A model generated the notes under the pieces. It was not told the origin of the DNA. It saw only the letters and a program-made list of their open reading frames with translations, and ran no database searches. 64,000 nucleotides of DNA from Chryseobacterium oranimense (GTDB lineage: Bacteria; Bacteroidota; Bacteroidia; Flavobacteriales; Weeksellaceae), in contig NZ_CP104203.1 in assembly GCF_025244725.1 (NCBI RefSeq), positions 1,798,001 to 1,862,000 on the forward strand, read 5' to 3'. Below are positions 26,985 to 35,572 of this stretch, piece after piece. Position 1 is the stretch's first letter. Each line of letters opens with the position of its first letter. The translations under genes and the position numbers were made by a program.

Positions 26985-27120
26985 CTCGCAGATTTTGCAG
27001 ATGTTTATGGACATTATGATTTATAATCATGCATAAACAGGCTCAATAACACTCTTGTAAGTTTATAAATACAAGCTTAATTATAACACAAACATCTGCT
27101 AAATCTGCAAAATCTGCGAG
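26985..27120. repeat. MITE-like 136-bp repeat, copy A
   Basis: The left arm is CTC then GCAGATTTT GCAGATG; the right arm is its inverted counterpart with three units ending in GAG. Copy A in reverse complement aligns with 63779-63919: the first 40 bp differ at one position, and the opposite end shares about 45 bp with few changes, including ATAAACAG. Only the middle diverges. It begins 15 bp after the GxxExxY stop codon. Confidence 0.85.
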
Positions 27121-27163
27121 AACAAAAAAAGAATTAGCAATACTACATCACATATCAAATTAG

Positions 27164-27192
27164 AGATTGCTTCACCTACGGTTCGCAATGAC
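27164..27192. repeat. Short dispersed-type hairpin
   Basis: AGATTGCTTCACC-TAC-GGTTCGCAATGAC forms an imperfect hairpin (ATTGC with GCAAT and ACC with GGT). It looks like the GATTGC...GCAATGAC sequences scattered in many bacterial genomes. It sits before the end of the RsmI-like gene. Confidence 0.45.
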
Positions 27193-27200
27193 AAGAAGCA

Positions 27201-27899
27201 TTATTTTCCCAGTACGAAGACGGCCGGGATTTTGTGAAGCTCCGGCTTTGTTTTTTTCCAGTCATTAATAGTTCTTGTCTGGATAAATTCGTGTTCCGGG
27301 TCGTTGATATTGGCTGCAATACATAGTTTTGTATTGGGAGAAAGAAATTTCGTAAGGTCTTCAAAAAGCGGATTGTTCCTATATGGAGTTTCCATAAAGA
27401 TCTGGGAATAGCCGGTCTGCTGAACCAGGCTTTCCAAACGCTGGATCTGTTTCTTTTTTTCCCCTTTATCTATCGGTAAATACCCATGAAAAGTAAATTC
27501 CTGACCATTAAAGCCGCTTGAAATCAGGGCAAGGATGATGGATGACGGCCCTGAAACAGGAACGACCCTGATATTTTTCTCATGGCACCATTTCACGATC
27601 AGGTTTCCGGGATCTGCAATGCATGGAAGCCCGGCTTCAGAAAGAAGACCGAAATCCTGTCCCTGCAGCATCAGGTTCTGAGCTTCCTTGATGTCGGCAT
27701 TTTCTGTGTATTTGTCTAATAAGAACAATTTCAGATCAGCCTGCTTTTTTTCAGGAGCGAAGAATTTAATAACCTTTCTGGCTGTTTTTTCATTTTCAAC
27801 AAAAAAATAGTCCGTCTGCATGATATAGTCTTTCAGAACGGGCGAAAAGTGAGTGATAGAAGTATTTTCTGATAAATAGGCTGGGAGTAAAAAAAGCAT
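27201..27899 (-). CDS. RsmI-like tetrapyrrole-methylase-fold SAM methyltransferase
   Basis: The protein has 232 residues with the TP-methylase fold: QDFGLLSEAGLPCIADPGNLIV near 82-103 (the SDAGxPxxxDPG loop of RsmI), VVPVSGPSSIILALISSG near 115-132, and FHGYLP near 140. It matches the RsmI family that methylates C1402 of 16S rRNA. It is shorter than RsmI (usually about 280 residues), lacks the C-terminal part, and begins with LLPAYLSENTS instead of the usual N-terminus. In Bacteroidota this is a distinct second RsmI-like paralogue. The rRNA target is therefore only a guess. It follows the phosphatase gene by 35 bp in the dnaA-phosphatase-methylase cluster. Confidence 0.85.
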   Translation of the reverse strand: MLFLLPAYLSENTSITHFSPVLKDYIMQTDYFFVENEKTARKVIKFFAPEKKQADLKLFLLDKYTENADIKEAQNLMLQGQDFGLLSEAGLPCIADPGNLIVKWCHEKNIRVVPVSGPSSIILALISSGFNGQEFTFHGYLPIDKGEKKKQIQRLESLVQQTGYSQIFMETPYRNNPLFEDLTKFLSPNTKLCIAANINDPEHEFIQTRTINDWKKTKPELHKIPAVFVLGK

Positions 27900-27934
27900 T
27901 TTATTGTTTTTTAGTTCTTTATTTTGCGGAGTTT

Positions 27935-28393
27935 TTATTTGGTCTGGGACAGAACTTGATTTCTAATAGCATCACAACCTCTATCCAGCAGTTGAAAAAC
28001 ATCTTCAAAATCCTTCATATCTCCCCAGTAAGGATCGGGAACCTCAGCGTTTTTGTGATCTCCTAAAGGCTCAAGAAATAATGAGATTTTCTGGCGCTGT
28101 TCTTCATTCTGAGCCTTTGAAACCACATCTTCATACACATCAATATCCATGCAGTAGATTTTATCAAAGGTTTCAAGATCTTTCTTTGTAATGGGTCTGG
28201 ACTTTTGCCTGGAAATATCAATATTATGGTTTGCCGCTGTTTTTATTGCCCGCTTATCAGGATGTTCACCTTCATGCATAGAAATGGTTCCTACGGAATC
28301 CACAAAAAAACCTTCAGGAAGTTTTGTCTTCATAATCCCTTCTGCCAAAGGACTTCTGCAAATATTTCCCAGACAGACCATCAATATTTTCAT
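27935..28393 (-). CDS. Low-molecular-weight protein-tyrosine phosphatase
   Basis: This 152-residue cytosolic protein has the active-site P-loop MVCLGNICRSPLAEG with nucleophile Cys7 and Arg13, and the general-acid loop DPYWGDMKDFEDVF near residues 118-131. Length and motifs are those of the LMW-PTP family, which removes phosphate from tyrosine, or from arginine in some bacteria. It sits between dnaA and the RsmI-like gene on the same strand; the 111-bp gap to dnaA may hold its own promoter. Substrate is unknown. Confidence 0.94.
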   Translation of the reverse strand: MKILMVCLGNICRSPLAEGIMKTKLPEGFFVDSVGTISMHEGEHPDKRAIKTAANHNIDISRQKSRPITKKDLETFDKIYCMDIDVYEDVVSKAQNEEQRQKISLFLEPLGDHKNAEVPDPYWGDMKDFEDVFQLLDRGCDAIRNQVLSQTK

Positions 28394-28504
28394 AATTGAA
28401 AGATTAAATTATTTAAAGATTCTGTTATTAGCAGCAACAAAACTAAATAAAAAATGAAGAATACAGCTATTCTCCATTTCAATTTATTCAGATTACATTA
28501 TTTT

Positions 28505-29959
28505 CTATTTCTTGATTCTTTCAGCAAGATCTTTAACGTACTTCTTTACTTCTTTGTCAATTTTAGATACATCTTTAATGGTGTCACAAGCGTACATTAC
28601 CGTTGAATGGTCTTTTCCGCCCATCTCTTCACCAATTTTTGTAAAGGTAGCATTTGTTAATTCTTTTGAGAAATACATGGCCAACTGTCTCGGAAGGGCA
28701 ATTTCTCTTTTTCTGGTTTTAGAAAGAAGCTGCTCTTTTTTGATTCCGAAATAATCGCACACCACTTCCTGAATGTAAGGAATGTTGATGACTTTCTTTT
28801 GGTTGGCAGCAATCTTATTGATGGTATCTTTCAGCAATTCAAGGCTTAAATCTGTTCTATAAACAGTAGAATAAGCTATTACTGAGTTAATTACACCGAT
28901 AAGTTCTCTTACATTGGTTTTAGCTTCTGCTGCAAGGAAATCAAGCATATCGCCCGGAAGAACGATTCCGTCTCTGCTTAACTTATCTACAATGATCTGT
29001 CTTCTTGTGGAAAGATCCGGAGATTTGATCTCGGCAGAAAGTCCCCATTTGAAACGGGAAACAATTCTTTCCTGAATATCCATGATATCTGCAGGTGCTT
29101 TATCTGAGGTAAGGATAATCTGCTTTCCGTTCTGGTGAAGATGATCAAAGATGTGGAAGAAGCTGTCCTGTGTGGCAGATTTACCGGAAAGGAACTGAAT
29201 ATCATCAATGATTAAAACATCCACCATTTGGTAGAAATTGGCAAATTCGGTCTGCTTATGTGCTTTCGCTGCAGAGATGAACTGCTGAATGAATTTTTCA
29301 GATGAAAGATAAAGAACCACTTTATCCGGAAACTGATTTTTTACTTCAAGTCCTACAGCCTGTCCCAGGTGAGTCTTCCCCACTCCATAGCCTCCGTGAA
29401 GGAATAATGGGTTGAAGGCGGTTGCCCCTGGTCTTTTGGCTATTGATCTTGCTACCGTGGCAGCAAATTTATTACTTTCTCCTTCAATATAATTATCAAA
29501 TGAATAATCAGACTTCAGGTTGGAATCTATATTTACTTTTCTTATTCCCGGAACCACAAAAGGGTTTACAATATTGGCAGAAAATCCCTGTGGCATTGTT
29601 TCCTGCATTTTTGGGGTGGGAACGCTTTTCCCCTTCATATTCATGGTTACTGGCTTCTCCTCACCGGTAGGCCTGTTTTCCATAACTGAGTACCATAATT
29701 TTACTCCTTTTCCAAGATTTTTCTTCAGGGCAGCAGAAAGCAGGGACAGGTAATTATCCTCAATATATTCCTTGTAGAAATCGCTCGGCACTATAAGCGT
29801 AAGGTTATTGGCAACCAACGAAAGCGGCTGTACCTTATCGAATAGCATGTCGAAGGATTTTTCAAGCTTCTTAAGATCAGAATTGTCCTCAGCAGCGTTC
29901 AAATTATCCCGCATAAACTGAAGGCACTTCTGCCATGTCATCATTAAATTTTCATCCAT
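28505..29959 (-). CDS. dnaA: Chromosomal replication initiator DnaA
   Basis: This 484-residue protein has the four DnaA domains: domain I (MMTWQKCLQFMRDNL to about 95), a variable linker, an AAA+ core with Walker A GGYGVGKTH near 195 and Walker B VLIIDDIQFLSG near 255, and the C-terminal DNA-binding domain with the signature GGKDHSTVMYACDTI. It melts oriC and controls replication start. ATG 29959 begins MDENLMMTWQK; an internal Met (residue 6) is possible. No TTATCCACA-type DnaA-box cluster is visible in the adjoining 136 bp, so oriC is probably elsewhere. Confidence 0.98.
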   Translation of the reverse strand: MDENLMMTWQKCLQFMRDNLNAAEDNSDLKKLEKSFDMLFDKVQPLSLVANNLTLIVPSDFYKEYIEDNYLSLLSAALKKNLGKGVKLWYSVMENRPTGEEKPVTMNMKGKSVPTPKMQETMPQGFSANIVNPFVVPGIRKVNIDSNLKSDYSFDNYIEGESNKFAATVARSIAKRPGATAFNPLFLHGGYGVGKTHLGQAVGLEVKNQFPDKVVLYLSSEKFIQQFISAAKAHKQTEFANFYQMVDVLIIDDIQFLSGKSATQDSFFHIFDHLHQNGKQIILTSDKAPADIMDIQERIVSRFKWGLSAEIKSPDLSTRRQIIVDKLSRDGIVLPGDMLDFLAAEAKTNVRELIGVINSVIAYSTVYRTDLSLELLKDTINKIAANQKKVINIPYIQEVVCDYFGIKKEQLLSKTRKREIALPRQLAMYFSKELTNATFTKIGEEMGGKDHSTVMYACDTIKDVSKIDKEVKKYVKDLAERIKK

Positions 29960-30040
29960 ATTTATGCCCCGATTAAATCTTTGTTAGTACTTTTTTTAGA
30001 AGGAAGACAAAGGTCCAATTTTTTCTTTTTAAAAAAAAAT

Positions 30041-30073
30041 ATTGCAGGTATTGATTATTTAAAAATATATTTG
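30041..30073 (+). promoter_or_regulatory. Promoter of the thioesterase gene
   Basis: ATTG at 30041-30044 and TATATTTG at 30066-30073 are 21 nt apart and match the -33/-7 pattern. The RNA should start near 30077, about 19 nt before the ATG. Confidence 0.65.
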
Positions 30074-30095
30074 TATGTGTAAATAAGGACTAAAA

Positions 30096-30506
30096 ATGAT
30101 ACACACAACTCACTCAATAAGAGTACGTTACGGAGAAACAGACCCAATGAAATATGTGTACTACGGGAACTATGCACAGTACTTCGAAATTGGCAGAGTG
30201 GAACTCTTCAGAAGCATAGGAATATCATACGATGAAATTGAAAACCAAGGAATTTGGCTTCCCGTTTCGGATTATAAAATTAAATACATCCGCCCTGCCC
30301 TGTATGACCAAAAATTAGAAATCCATACCTATGTAAAAAAAATACCGGGTGTAAGAATTGAATTTGAATATGAAATCTTCAATGAAGAAAAGGTAAAGAT
30401 CACGGAAGCATCCACCACTCTCTTCTTTCTGGACGCAAAAACCGGCAAAATTATAAGATGTCCGGATTTCCTGATGAAGCTTATTGAAGAAAACTGGAAC
30501 AAGTAA
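30096..30506 (+). CDS. Hot-dog acyl-CoA thioesterase (YbgC/FadM type)
   Basis: The protein has 136 residues. The N-terminal VRYGETDPMKYVYYGNYAQYFEIGR is the 4HBT-family hot-dog motif with catalytic Asp (ETD) and the tyrosine-rich loop. The strand YDQKLEIHTYVKKIPGVRIEFEYEI follows. Members hydrolyse acyl-CoA or 4-hydroxybenzoyl-CoA thioesters in the cytosol. The gene is divergent from dnaA and has its own promoter. The substrate cannot be told. Confidence 0.9.
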   Translation: MIHTTHSIRVRYGETDPMKYVYYGNYAQYFEIGRVELFRSIGISYDEIENQGIWLPVSDYKIKYIRPALYDQKLEIHTYVKKIPGVRIEFEYEIFNEEKVKITEASTTLFFLDAKTGKIIRCPDFLMKLIEENWNK

Positions 30507-30646
30507 AATTTAACGCTAGAAAAACTTCCGGTTTGATGAATATCATAGAGGATACGAACATGAAAGGATGGTTATTTTTAAACTAATTTGCATCTTTGCA
30601 CCTCTAAGTATAAATTGAATATAATCTACGTTTTAATATATCACAT

Positions 30647-31495
30647 ATGAAGATTGCATTTTTGGGACCTCATGCCAGCTTTACACAGCTTGCAGCCACA
30701 CAGCTTTTTCCCGGGGAAGAACTTTTGCCACAGGCCAATATTCTGGACTGTTTTAACGCTGTGAACAATGGAGAAGCTGAAAAAGCAGTTGTACCTTTGG
30801 AAAATTCTATTGAAGGCACAGTTTCCATGACGCTGGACTACCTGTATAAAACACCGTCCATCAAAATTGAAGCGGAAGGCGTAATGCCTATTGCCCACCA
30901 CCTGATGATCCATCCTGATCACAATATGGAGGATATAGAAAAAATATATTCGCATCCACAGGCTTTAGCACAAAGCTTTCATTTTCTGGACAGCCATTTT
31001 AAGGAAATAACGAGACAGGATTTTTCTTCTACAGCAGCAGCTGCAAAATACGTTTCCGAGAATAAGGATTTAAAAATAGCCGCCGTAGCCAACCAGTTTG
31101 CCGCCAATTTATATGGACTGAAAATCGTGCAGAGGAATATTCAGGATTTTGAACAGAATCATACCCGTTTTATCGTGATTACCAAGCAGCAACCTGACTA
31201 TCACAATACAGATCTTGAAGTTTTAGGCGAAAAATCAGGCATGCTCATCAATCTTCCGGAGGATCATGCCGGTGGGCTTCACCAGGTGCTTTCGGTTTTT
31301 GCCTGGAGAAAAATGAACCTCAGCAAAATTGAATCCCGGACTCTGAAGACAGGTCTTGGCAACTATTTTTTCTTTATCAATGTAGTTGGAAAATGGGAAG
31401 AGGTACTTCACGGCAACGCTCTTCTGGAACTTGAATCAATTAATGCGGAAGTGGATTTCCTTGGAAATTACAAAGAATTCCTTCTCGAAAGTTAA
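30647..31495 (+). CDS. pheA: Prephenate dehydratase
   Basis: This 282-residue protein converts prephenate to phenylpyruvate in phenylalanine synthesis. The catalytic domain shows FLGPHASFTQLAA, PLENSIEGTVSMTLDYL and the active-site regions SSTAAAAKYV and FEQNHTRFIVI. The C-terminal ACT regulatory domain begins near 200 (LPEDHAGGLHQVLSVFAWR) and has the ESR motif that binds phenylalanine for feedback inhibition (SKIESRTLK). It lacks a chorismate-mutase domain, so it is the monofunctional form. A -7-like CATCTTTG lies at 30591. No other aromatic-pathway gene is adjacent. Confidence 0.96.
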   Translation: MKIAFLGPHASFTQLAATQLFPGEELLPQANILDCFNAVNNGEAEKAVVPLENSIEGTVSMTLDYLYKTPSIKIEAEGVMPIAHHLMIHPDHNMEDIEKIYSHPQALAQSFHFLDSHFKEITRQDFSSTAAAAKYVSENKDLKIAAVANQFAANLYGLKIVQRNIQDFEQNHTRFIVITKQQPDYHNTDLEVLGEKSGMLINLPEDHAGGLHQVLSVFAWRKMNLSKIESRTLKTGLGNYFFFINVVGKWEEVLHGNALLELESINAEVDFLGNYKEFLLES

Positions 31496-31516
31496 AAATA
31501 TAACATAGAAGAATTT

Positions 31517-31546
31517 AACACTGCTTTTACGGCAGTGTTTTTTTTA
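31517..31546 (+). terminator. Terminator of pheA
   Basis: An 8-bp perfect stem, AACACTGC and GCAGTGTT, with a 7-nt loop is followed by a run of T. Confidence 0.88.
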
Positions 31547-31863
31547 TTTATAGCCTGTGACATCTTGACAGGCTGTTTTCCTGCCACATCAGCAGCTTAT
31601 ACTGTCACAAAAAGTGACACTTTAAACATTTAGAAAAAAATATTTAATTCATTTAATAGAGATATATGAAAATAAATATCTATTTTTACTTCAATATAAT
31701 TTTTAAAATAACAACTCATAACCACATTACGGAATAATATGCATTTTATAATAAAAATATATTTAAAATATTCACATCATAACAAATATTTAATTGAATA
31801 AATCATAATACAAGGCATGATTTTTGCATTCATCTTCAAGAAAACTAACTAAAAAACTTACTT
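31547..31863. other. AT-rich intergenic region before a secreted-protein gene
   Basis: This region has no gene. It begins with a second hairpin, AGCCTGT and ACAGGCT at 31552-31574. A GTCAC-AAAAA-GTGAC dyad follows at about 31613-31627, then about 200 bases of very AT-rich DNA before the next ATG. A weak -7-like GATTTTTG lies near 31818. Nothing else is seen. Confidence 0.5.
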
Positions 31864-32583
31864 ATGAAAACCAAAATTTACAGCTTGCTTCTAGCTCTAT
31901 CTGCAGCTTCAGCATTTTCCCAAGTCGGAATCAACACAGCTACTCCATCTGCCACATTGGATATTAACGGAACCTTGAAAGTAAGGGATACTCAGATGAT
32001 ACCCGCTTTACCCGGATATACCCTTATGGTAGTCAATGACGGAACATTTCAAGTTGCCAAAGTAGACCCGCAGCTCATTATTGATGCCGCCACAGCCGCA
32101 GCCGGTACTAATGCTACCGTATATGCAGCCAAAAAAACTTCAGGAATCAGCTTATTAAGTTTAGGATTATTTCCTTCAGGATTCAGAGCAGTCAACTTTC
32201 TTGCTGCTGAAAGATCAATAGGAAGTGGAGCTTTATTCTCAGACACCGATAATACATACACCATTCCATCTGCAGGAGTATATGCAATTGGATTTACCTT
32301 TAAATACGGTACCGGACTACAGGCTTCTATCCTTGCCAACTCACCCGGTGTGGGAATTCTAAGAACAAGAGCCGGTGTAGCAACAATAATAGATAACCGC
32401 CCATTTAGTGGAGCCAATCTTATTTTATTGAGTTTAACGATTTCTGAAACCAGCCTTAACTCAATTTATTCTTTCCAGGCTGGAGATAAAATTTCCTTTG
32501 GACTTACAGGTTCGACGGCATTGGATGTAAGCTTACTTGGGGCGAGTGTTGCCTCTTTCTACATCTACAAAGTATCAAATTAA
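31864..32583 (+). CDS. Secreted protein with GVNT-type N-terminal motif and C1q-like C-terminal half
   Basis: The protein has 239 residues with a signal peptide (cleavage near AFSQ, residue 20). The mature N-terminus QVGINTATPSATLDINGTL is the repeated start motif of many Bacteroidota surface proteins and phage-fibre-like proteins. The second half (YTIPSAGVYAIGFTFKY to VASFYIYKVSN) has the strand pattern of a trimeric C1q/TNF-like jelly roll, ending in an aromatic strand. I do not recognise an exact family. It may be a surface fibre or adhesin subunit. It is monocistronic between two terminators. Confidence 0.65.
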   Translation: MKTKIYSLLLALSAASAFSQVGINTATPSATLDINGTLKVRDTQMIPALPGYTLMVVNDGTFQVAKVDPQLIIDAATAAAGTNATVYAAKKTSGISLLSLGLFPSGFRAVNFLAAERSIGSGALFSDTDNTYTIPSAGVYAIGFTFKYGTGLQASILANSPGVGILRTRAGVATIIDNRPFSGANLILLSLTISETSLNSIYSFQAGDKISFGLTGSTALDVSLLGASVASFYIYKVSN

Positions 32584-32609
32584 AAAATAAATTTAATCAC
32601 TCTGCACGG

Positions 32610-32646
32610 TTAATCCATCACAGAATATGTGGTGGATTAATTTTTT
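32610..32646 (+). terminator. Terminator of the secreted-protein gene
   Basis: A 12-bp stem (TTAATCCATCAC and GTGGTGGATTAA, one G-T pair) with a 7-nt loop is followed by TTTTTT. Confidence 0.88.
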
Positions 32647-32664
32647 ATCCTGTTACAATTAGTT

Positions 32665-32672
32665 TATATTTG
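32665..32672 (+). promoter_or_regulatory. Promoter -7 box of the DUF2339 gene
   Basis: TATATTTG matches TAnnTTTG and lies 15 nt before the ATG at 32688. No clear -33 is seen. Confidence 0.55.
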
Positions 32673-32687
32673 ATAAAAAACTAAAGA

Positions 32688-34904
32688 ATGGGCGGAATGC
32701 TTCTGACGATATTAATCATAATCATCATCTTTTTTGTCTTCAACCATCTTAATAACAAGATCAGGAAGCTTGAAAAGGAGGTTTTTGATCTGAATCTGAA
32801 AATCAATCAGCCACAACAAGATGCAGAAACGCATTACCAGCCGGTACTGAATGAAGAAACCACCGAAATTCATCAGCCGCAGGATATTATTACTCCTATA
32901 CAAATAATCCCTGACGAACCACCTGCACTCCCGGAAAAAGACTGGCTTGAACCTGTTTTTAATTTTTTAAAGCAAAATATCCTTACCATTATCGGAATTT
33001 TCACACTGGTTCTTGGAATCGGTTATTTTGTAAAATATGCAATTGACAAAGACTGGATCGGAGAAAGTGCAAGAGCAGGAATAGGCCTGGCTGTCGGGGC
33101 AGGAATTATGCTGACAGGACATTTTCTGAGGAAAAATTATGCTGTTTTTGCTTCCATCATTACCGGAGGCGGAATTGCTGTACTCTATTTTACAACCACA
33201 ATTGCATTCCGGGAATACCATATGTTTACCCAGAATACTGCTTTTGTTGTTACTACCTTGGTTACTGTAATTTCCATTGCTCTGGCTCATTATTACAAGA
33301 GCGAAGTTCTGATTATTTTTGCCTTACTGGGCGGGTTTTCAGCACCTTTGATGATCAGTACCGGTGAGAGCAATTATCTTTTCCTTTTCACCTATCTTAC
33401 GCTCCTGAATATCGGCATGCTGGCCACCGCCTTTTTAAAAGAATGGAAGAGTGTGGGCTGGACGTCTTATATTTTCACCTGCATCTATCTTTTCTTCTGG
33501 ACTATAAAGCAGCCTGAGCTTCTGAGTATCGTTTTTTATATGATCAACTATGTTATTTTCTACATTTTTGCTCTCCGGAATCATTTCAAAAAGGATGCAC
33601 TTTCATCATGGGACACATTGATGCTGGTAGCAATTAATTTTTCCAGCATTATCGGGTTGATTTATATATTCAACACACTAAACTATGAACCCGTCATTAT
33701 CTTCCCGCTTCTTTTTGCAGCGCTTAACGGTATACTTCTTTTAAGGGAATATGGAAAAAAGAGTTTTGGGTTCAGCTATTCTATTTTTGCAGCGCTTACC
33801 ATAAGCCTGATAACAGTGGCGGTTGCTCTTCAGTTCAAGAGCCATCTCATTACGAGTGTTTGGGCAATAGAAGCCTCGCTGCTGCTTTATATCTGGAAAA
33901 AAAGCGGCCATAGTATTTTTAAAACATGTTTTTATGTTCTGTTTCCGCTTGTCATCATTGCACAGATCATAACATGGTCGGAATATCTGAACAAAGAGCA
34001 TATGGGTATTATATTTAATCCTGTCTTTTTAACCAGTCTTGTCACTGTTACAACTACGATCATCAATCTTTTCCTGTTAAAAAAGATCAATGAGTCCCAT
34101 AAACAGGAAGACAGTTTTTTTGAAAACGTTTTTGCCGTTGTAAGCTACAGTATTATCTACATTGCGCTTCTTCTGGAGATCACCTATCAGATTTCGGACA
34201 TGCCCTGGCCGGCTATTACAAGTATTGGCCTTCTGTTCAGCATCTATTATATCTTTACGCTGATGATATTCAGGAAAAGGCTGGATATCGGCAGTATAAT
34301 TCATACAGGTCTTATCTACCTGTTTCTTATCCTGATTGTTTTGAATGCTTCATTTGCGGCTTCAGCAGTTGTTAATGCTGTTTTACAGAAAAAACTTACA
34401 ACCGGTTTTTACATGATCCACCTTCTGCACTGGATTCCTTTTGTATATGTTTTGTGGAATACAGCTTCCAATTCAGATTTTTACAAAACCAGGATTTCTT
34501 ACTGGATGGTTTCTGTAACACTTATTATTGCTATAAGCTGCGGGTTCTACCATACCTATATTCTCAGCTCCGTAAATGACATGTCCCTTGTGTATAAGGC
34601 AAAAGAACATTTCAACATCCTCTATCTTCCGATCATATGGACTGTACTGTCCAGTATTTTTATATACATAAGCTTAAAAAGGAACATTCCCGAATACAGC
34701 AGAATTGGCTTTGCCCTTACAGGAATTATGGTCCTGAAACTTTACAGCTATGATGTATGGCAAATGGACAATATTTCAAGAATTACGGCTTTTATTATAC
34801 TGGGAATCATTTTATTATTGAGTTCTTTTACTTTTCAAAGGCTGAAAAATATTATCAAAAATATGGTTGATAAAAAAGAGGAAGAAGAAGAAAAAGAAAG
34901 CTAA
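32688..34904 (+). CDS. DUF2339 multi-pass membrane protein
   Basis: This 738-residue protein starts with a transmembrane helix and a charged, Gln-rich segment to about 85. It then has the DUF2339 core beginning WLEPVFNFLKQNILTIIG, IGYFVKYAIDKDWIG and GHFLRKNYAVFASIITGGG. About eighteen further hydrophobic helices follow, and the C-terminus is a Glu/Lys-rich tail. The family has no established function that I know of. The constant helix spacing suggests an inner-membrane protein with a large buried cavity. It is monocistronic. Confidence 0.88.
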   Translation: MGGMLLTILIIIIIFFVFNHLNNKIRKLEKEVFDLNLKINQPQQDAETHYQPVLNEETTEIHQPQDIITPIQIIPDEPPALPEKDWLEPVFNFLKQNILTIIGIFTLVLGIGYFVKYAIDKDWIGESARAGIGLAVGAGIMLTGHFLRKNYAVFASIITGGGIAVLYFTTTIAFREYHMFTQNTAFVVTTLVTVISIALAHYYKSEVLIIFALLGGFSAPLMISTGESNYLFLFTYLTLLNIGMLATAFLKEWKSVGWTSYIFTCIYLFFWTIKQPELLSIVFYMINYVIFYIFALRNHFKKDALSSWDTLMLVAINFSSIIGLIYIFNTLNYEPVIIFPLLFAALNGILLLREYGKKSFGFSYSIFAALTISLITVAVALQFKSHLITSVWAIEASLLLYIWKKSGHSIFKTCFYVLFPLVIIAQIITWSEYLNKEHMGIIFNPVFLTSLVTVTTTIINLFLLKKINESHKQEDSFFENVFAVVSYSIIYIALLLEITYQISDMPWPAITSIGLLFSIYYIFTLMIFRKRLDIGSIIHTGLIYLFLILIVLNASFAASAVVNAVLQKKLTTGFYMIHLLHWIPFVYVLWNTASNSDFYKTRISYWMVSVTLIIAISCGFYHTYILSSVNDMSLVYKAKEHFNILYLPIIWTVLSSIFIYISLKRNIPEYSRIGFALTGIMVLKLYSYDVWQMDNISRITAFIILGIILLLSSFTFQRLKNIIKNMVDKKEEEEEKES

Positions 34905-35075
34905 AGAAAAAGCTACATATAGTTGCTCTTTTAAATGAAACAACCTTCAATATGCTTTTTTAAAATCAAAAATTCATAATAAATGTTTTTATTTCTAAAC
35001 AATATTTAAAAATTCATTCACATTTTATAAAAATTAATTATATTTATCCAGTTTTTAACAGTTACATATCTGGTT

Positions 35076-35516
35076 ATGAAAAAAATACTCTATTCTTTTT
35101 TAATATTATCATCTGTAGCATTATCTGCCCAGAAAAATCCTTCTGTAAAATTTGCGGTTGCCAATGATGCAGTAGGAACAGTAGGTATGTTTAATGCAAG
35201 AAAAGCCATAGTTCAGAGCTCAAGCGTCTATAAAAGTCCAGCCGCCCTGCCTCAAGGTTTAAAAAAATACAGCTTCATTGCAGAAAAAGGTCTTACGGAA
35301 TTTAAAATCAAGAGCGGTCAGGAAGGTTTGGATATCATCTCCCTGGCTCAGCTGAATTCACAATACGGAGTTCCTGAAAATACACCGGTTTTTATTGAAG
35401 GTTACGAATTCCCTGACAGCAGTACAAAGATCTACGGTGACATAATGGGTAATGTGGAAGTAAAGGATCATGACGGAAGAAAAACCGTCTTCCTAAGTAC
35501 AAATGGTATAAAATAA
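35076..35516 (+). CDS. Small secreted protein of unknown function
   Basis: This 146-residue protein has a signal peptide (MKKILYSFLILSSVALSAQ, cleavage near 19). The mature part is mostly beta, with VGMFNARKAIVQSSSVYKSP, LKKYSFIAEKGLTEFKIKSG and VFIEGYEFPDSSTKIYGDI. I do not recognise the family, and there is no lipobox or catalytic pattern. It lies alone, convergent with rarA, between DUF2339 and a bidirectional terminator. The open frame, signal peptide and codon use support a real gene. Confidence 0.75.
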   Translation: MKKILYSFLILSSVALSAQKNPSVKFAVANDAVGTVGMFNARKAIVQSSSVYKSPAALPQGLKKYSFIAEKGLTEFKIKSGQEGLDIISLAQLNSQYGVPENTPVFIEGYEFPDSSTKIYGDIMGNVEVKDHDGRKTVFLSTNGIK

Positions 35517-35542
35517 TAGTAATATTTACCAATTATATAACG

Positions 35543-35571
35543 AAAGGATACTTTGAAAGTATCCTTTTTAT
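35543..35571. terminator. Bidirectional terminator, secreted protein / rarA
   Basis: An 11-bp perfect stem, AAAGGATACTT and AAGTATCCTTT, with a 3-nt loop stands between convergent genes, with T-runs on the plus strand. Confidence 0.85.
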
Positions 35572-35572
35572 T

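Larger units (their letters stand above)
26468..27120. mobile_element. Candidate GxxExxY element bounded by 9-bp-period inverted repeats
   Basis: The left end is CTC followed by three GCAGATT units at 9-bp period (26471, 26480, 26489). The right end is the same motif in reverse, three ATCTGC units at 9-bp period ending CTGCGAG at 27120. Between the ends lies a single gene encoding the nuclease-like GxxExxY protein. The 3' 136 bp are homologous to a second, gene-less copy at 63779-63919. No target-site duplication is obvious. I infer an element in which the gene and the repeats belong together; movement is not shown. Confidence 0.5.

Noticed and set aside
26468..27120. Classical insertion sequence
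   Set aside because: There is no transposase, and no target-site duplication is visible at the element ends.
29960..30095. Possible oriC beside dnaA
   Set aside because: No cluster of TTATCCACA-like boxes or AT-rich unwinding repeats is visible; only the thioesterase promoter is seen.
31613..31627. CRP/FNR-type operator (GTCAC-AAAAA-GTGAC)
   Set aside because: The dyad is short and too far (over 200 bp) from the next gene start to assign a regulator with any confidence.
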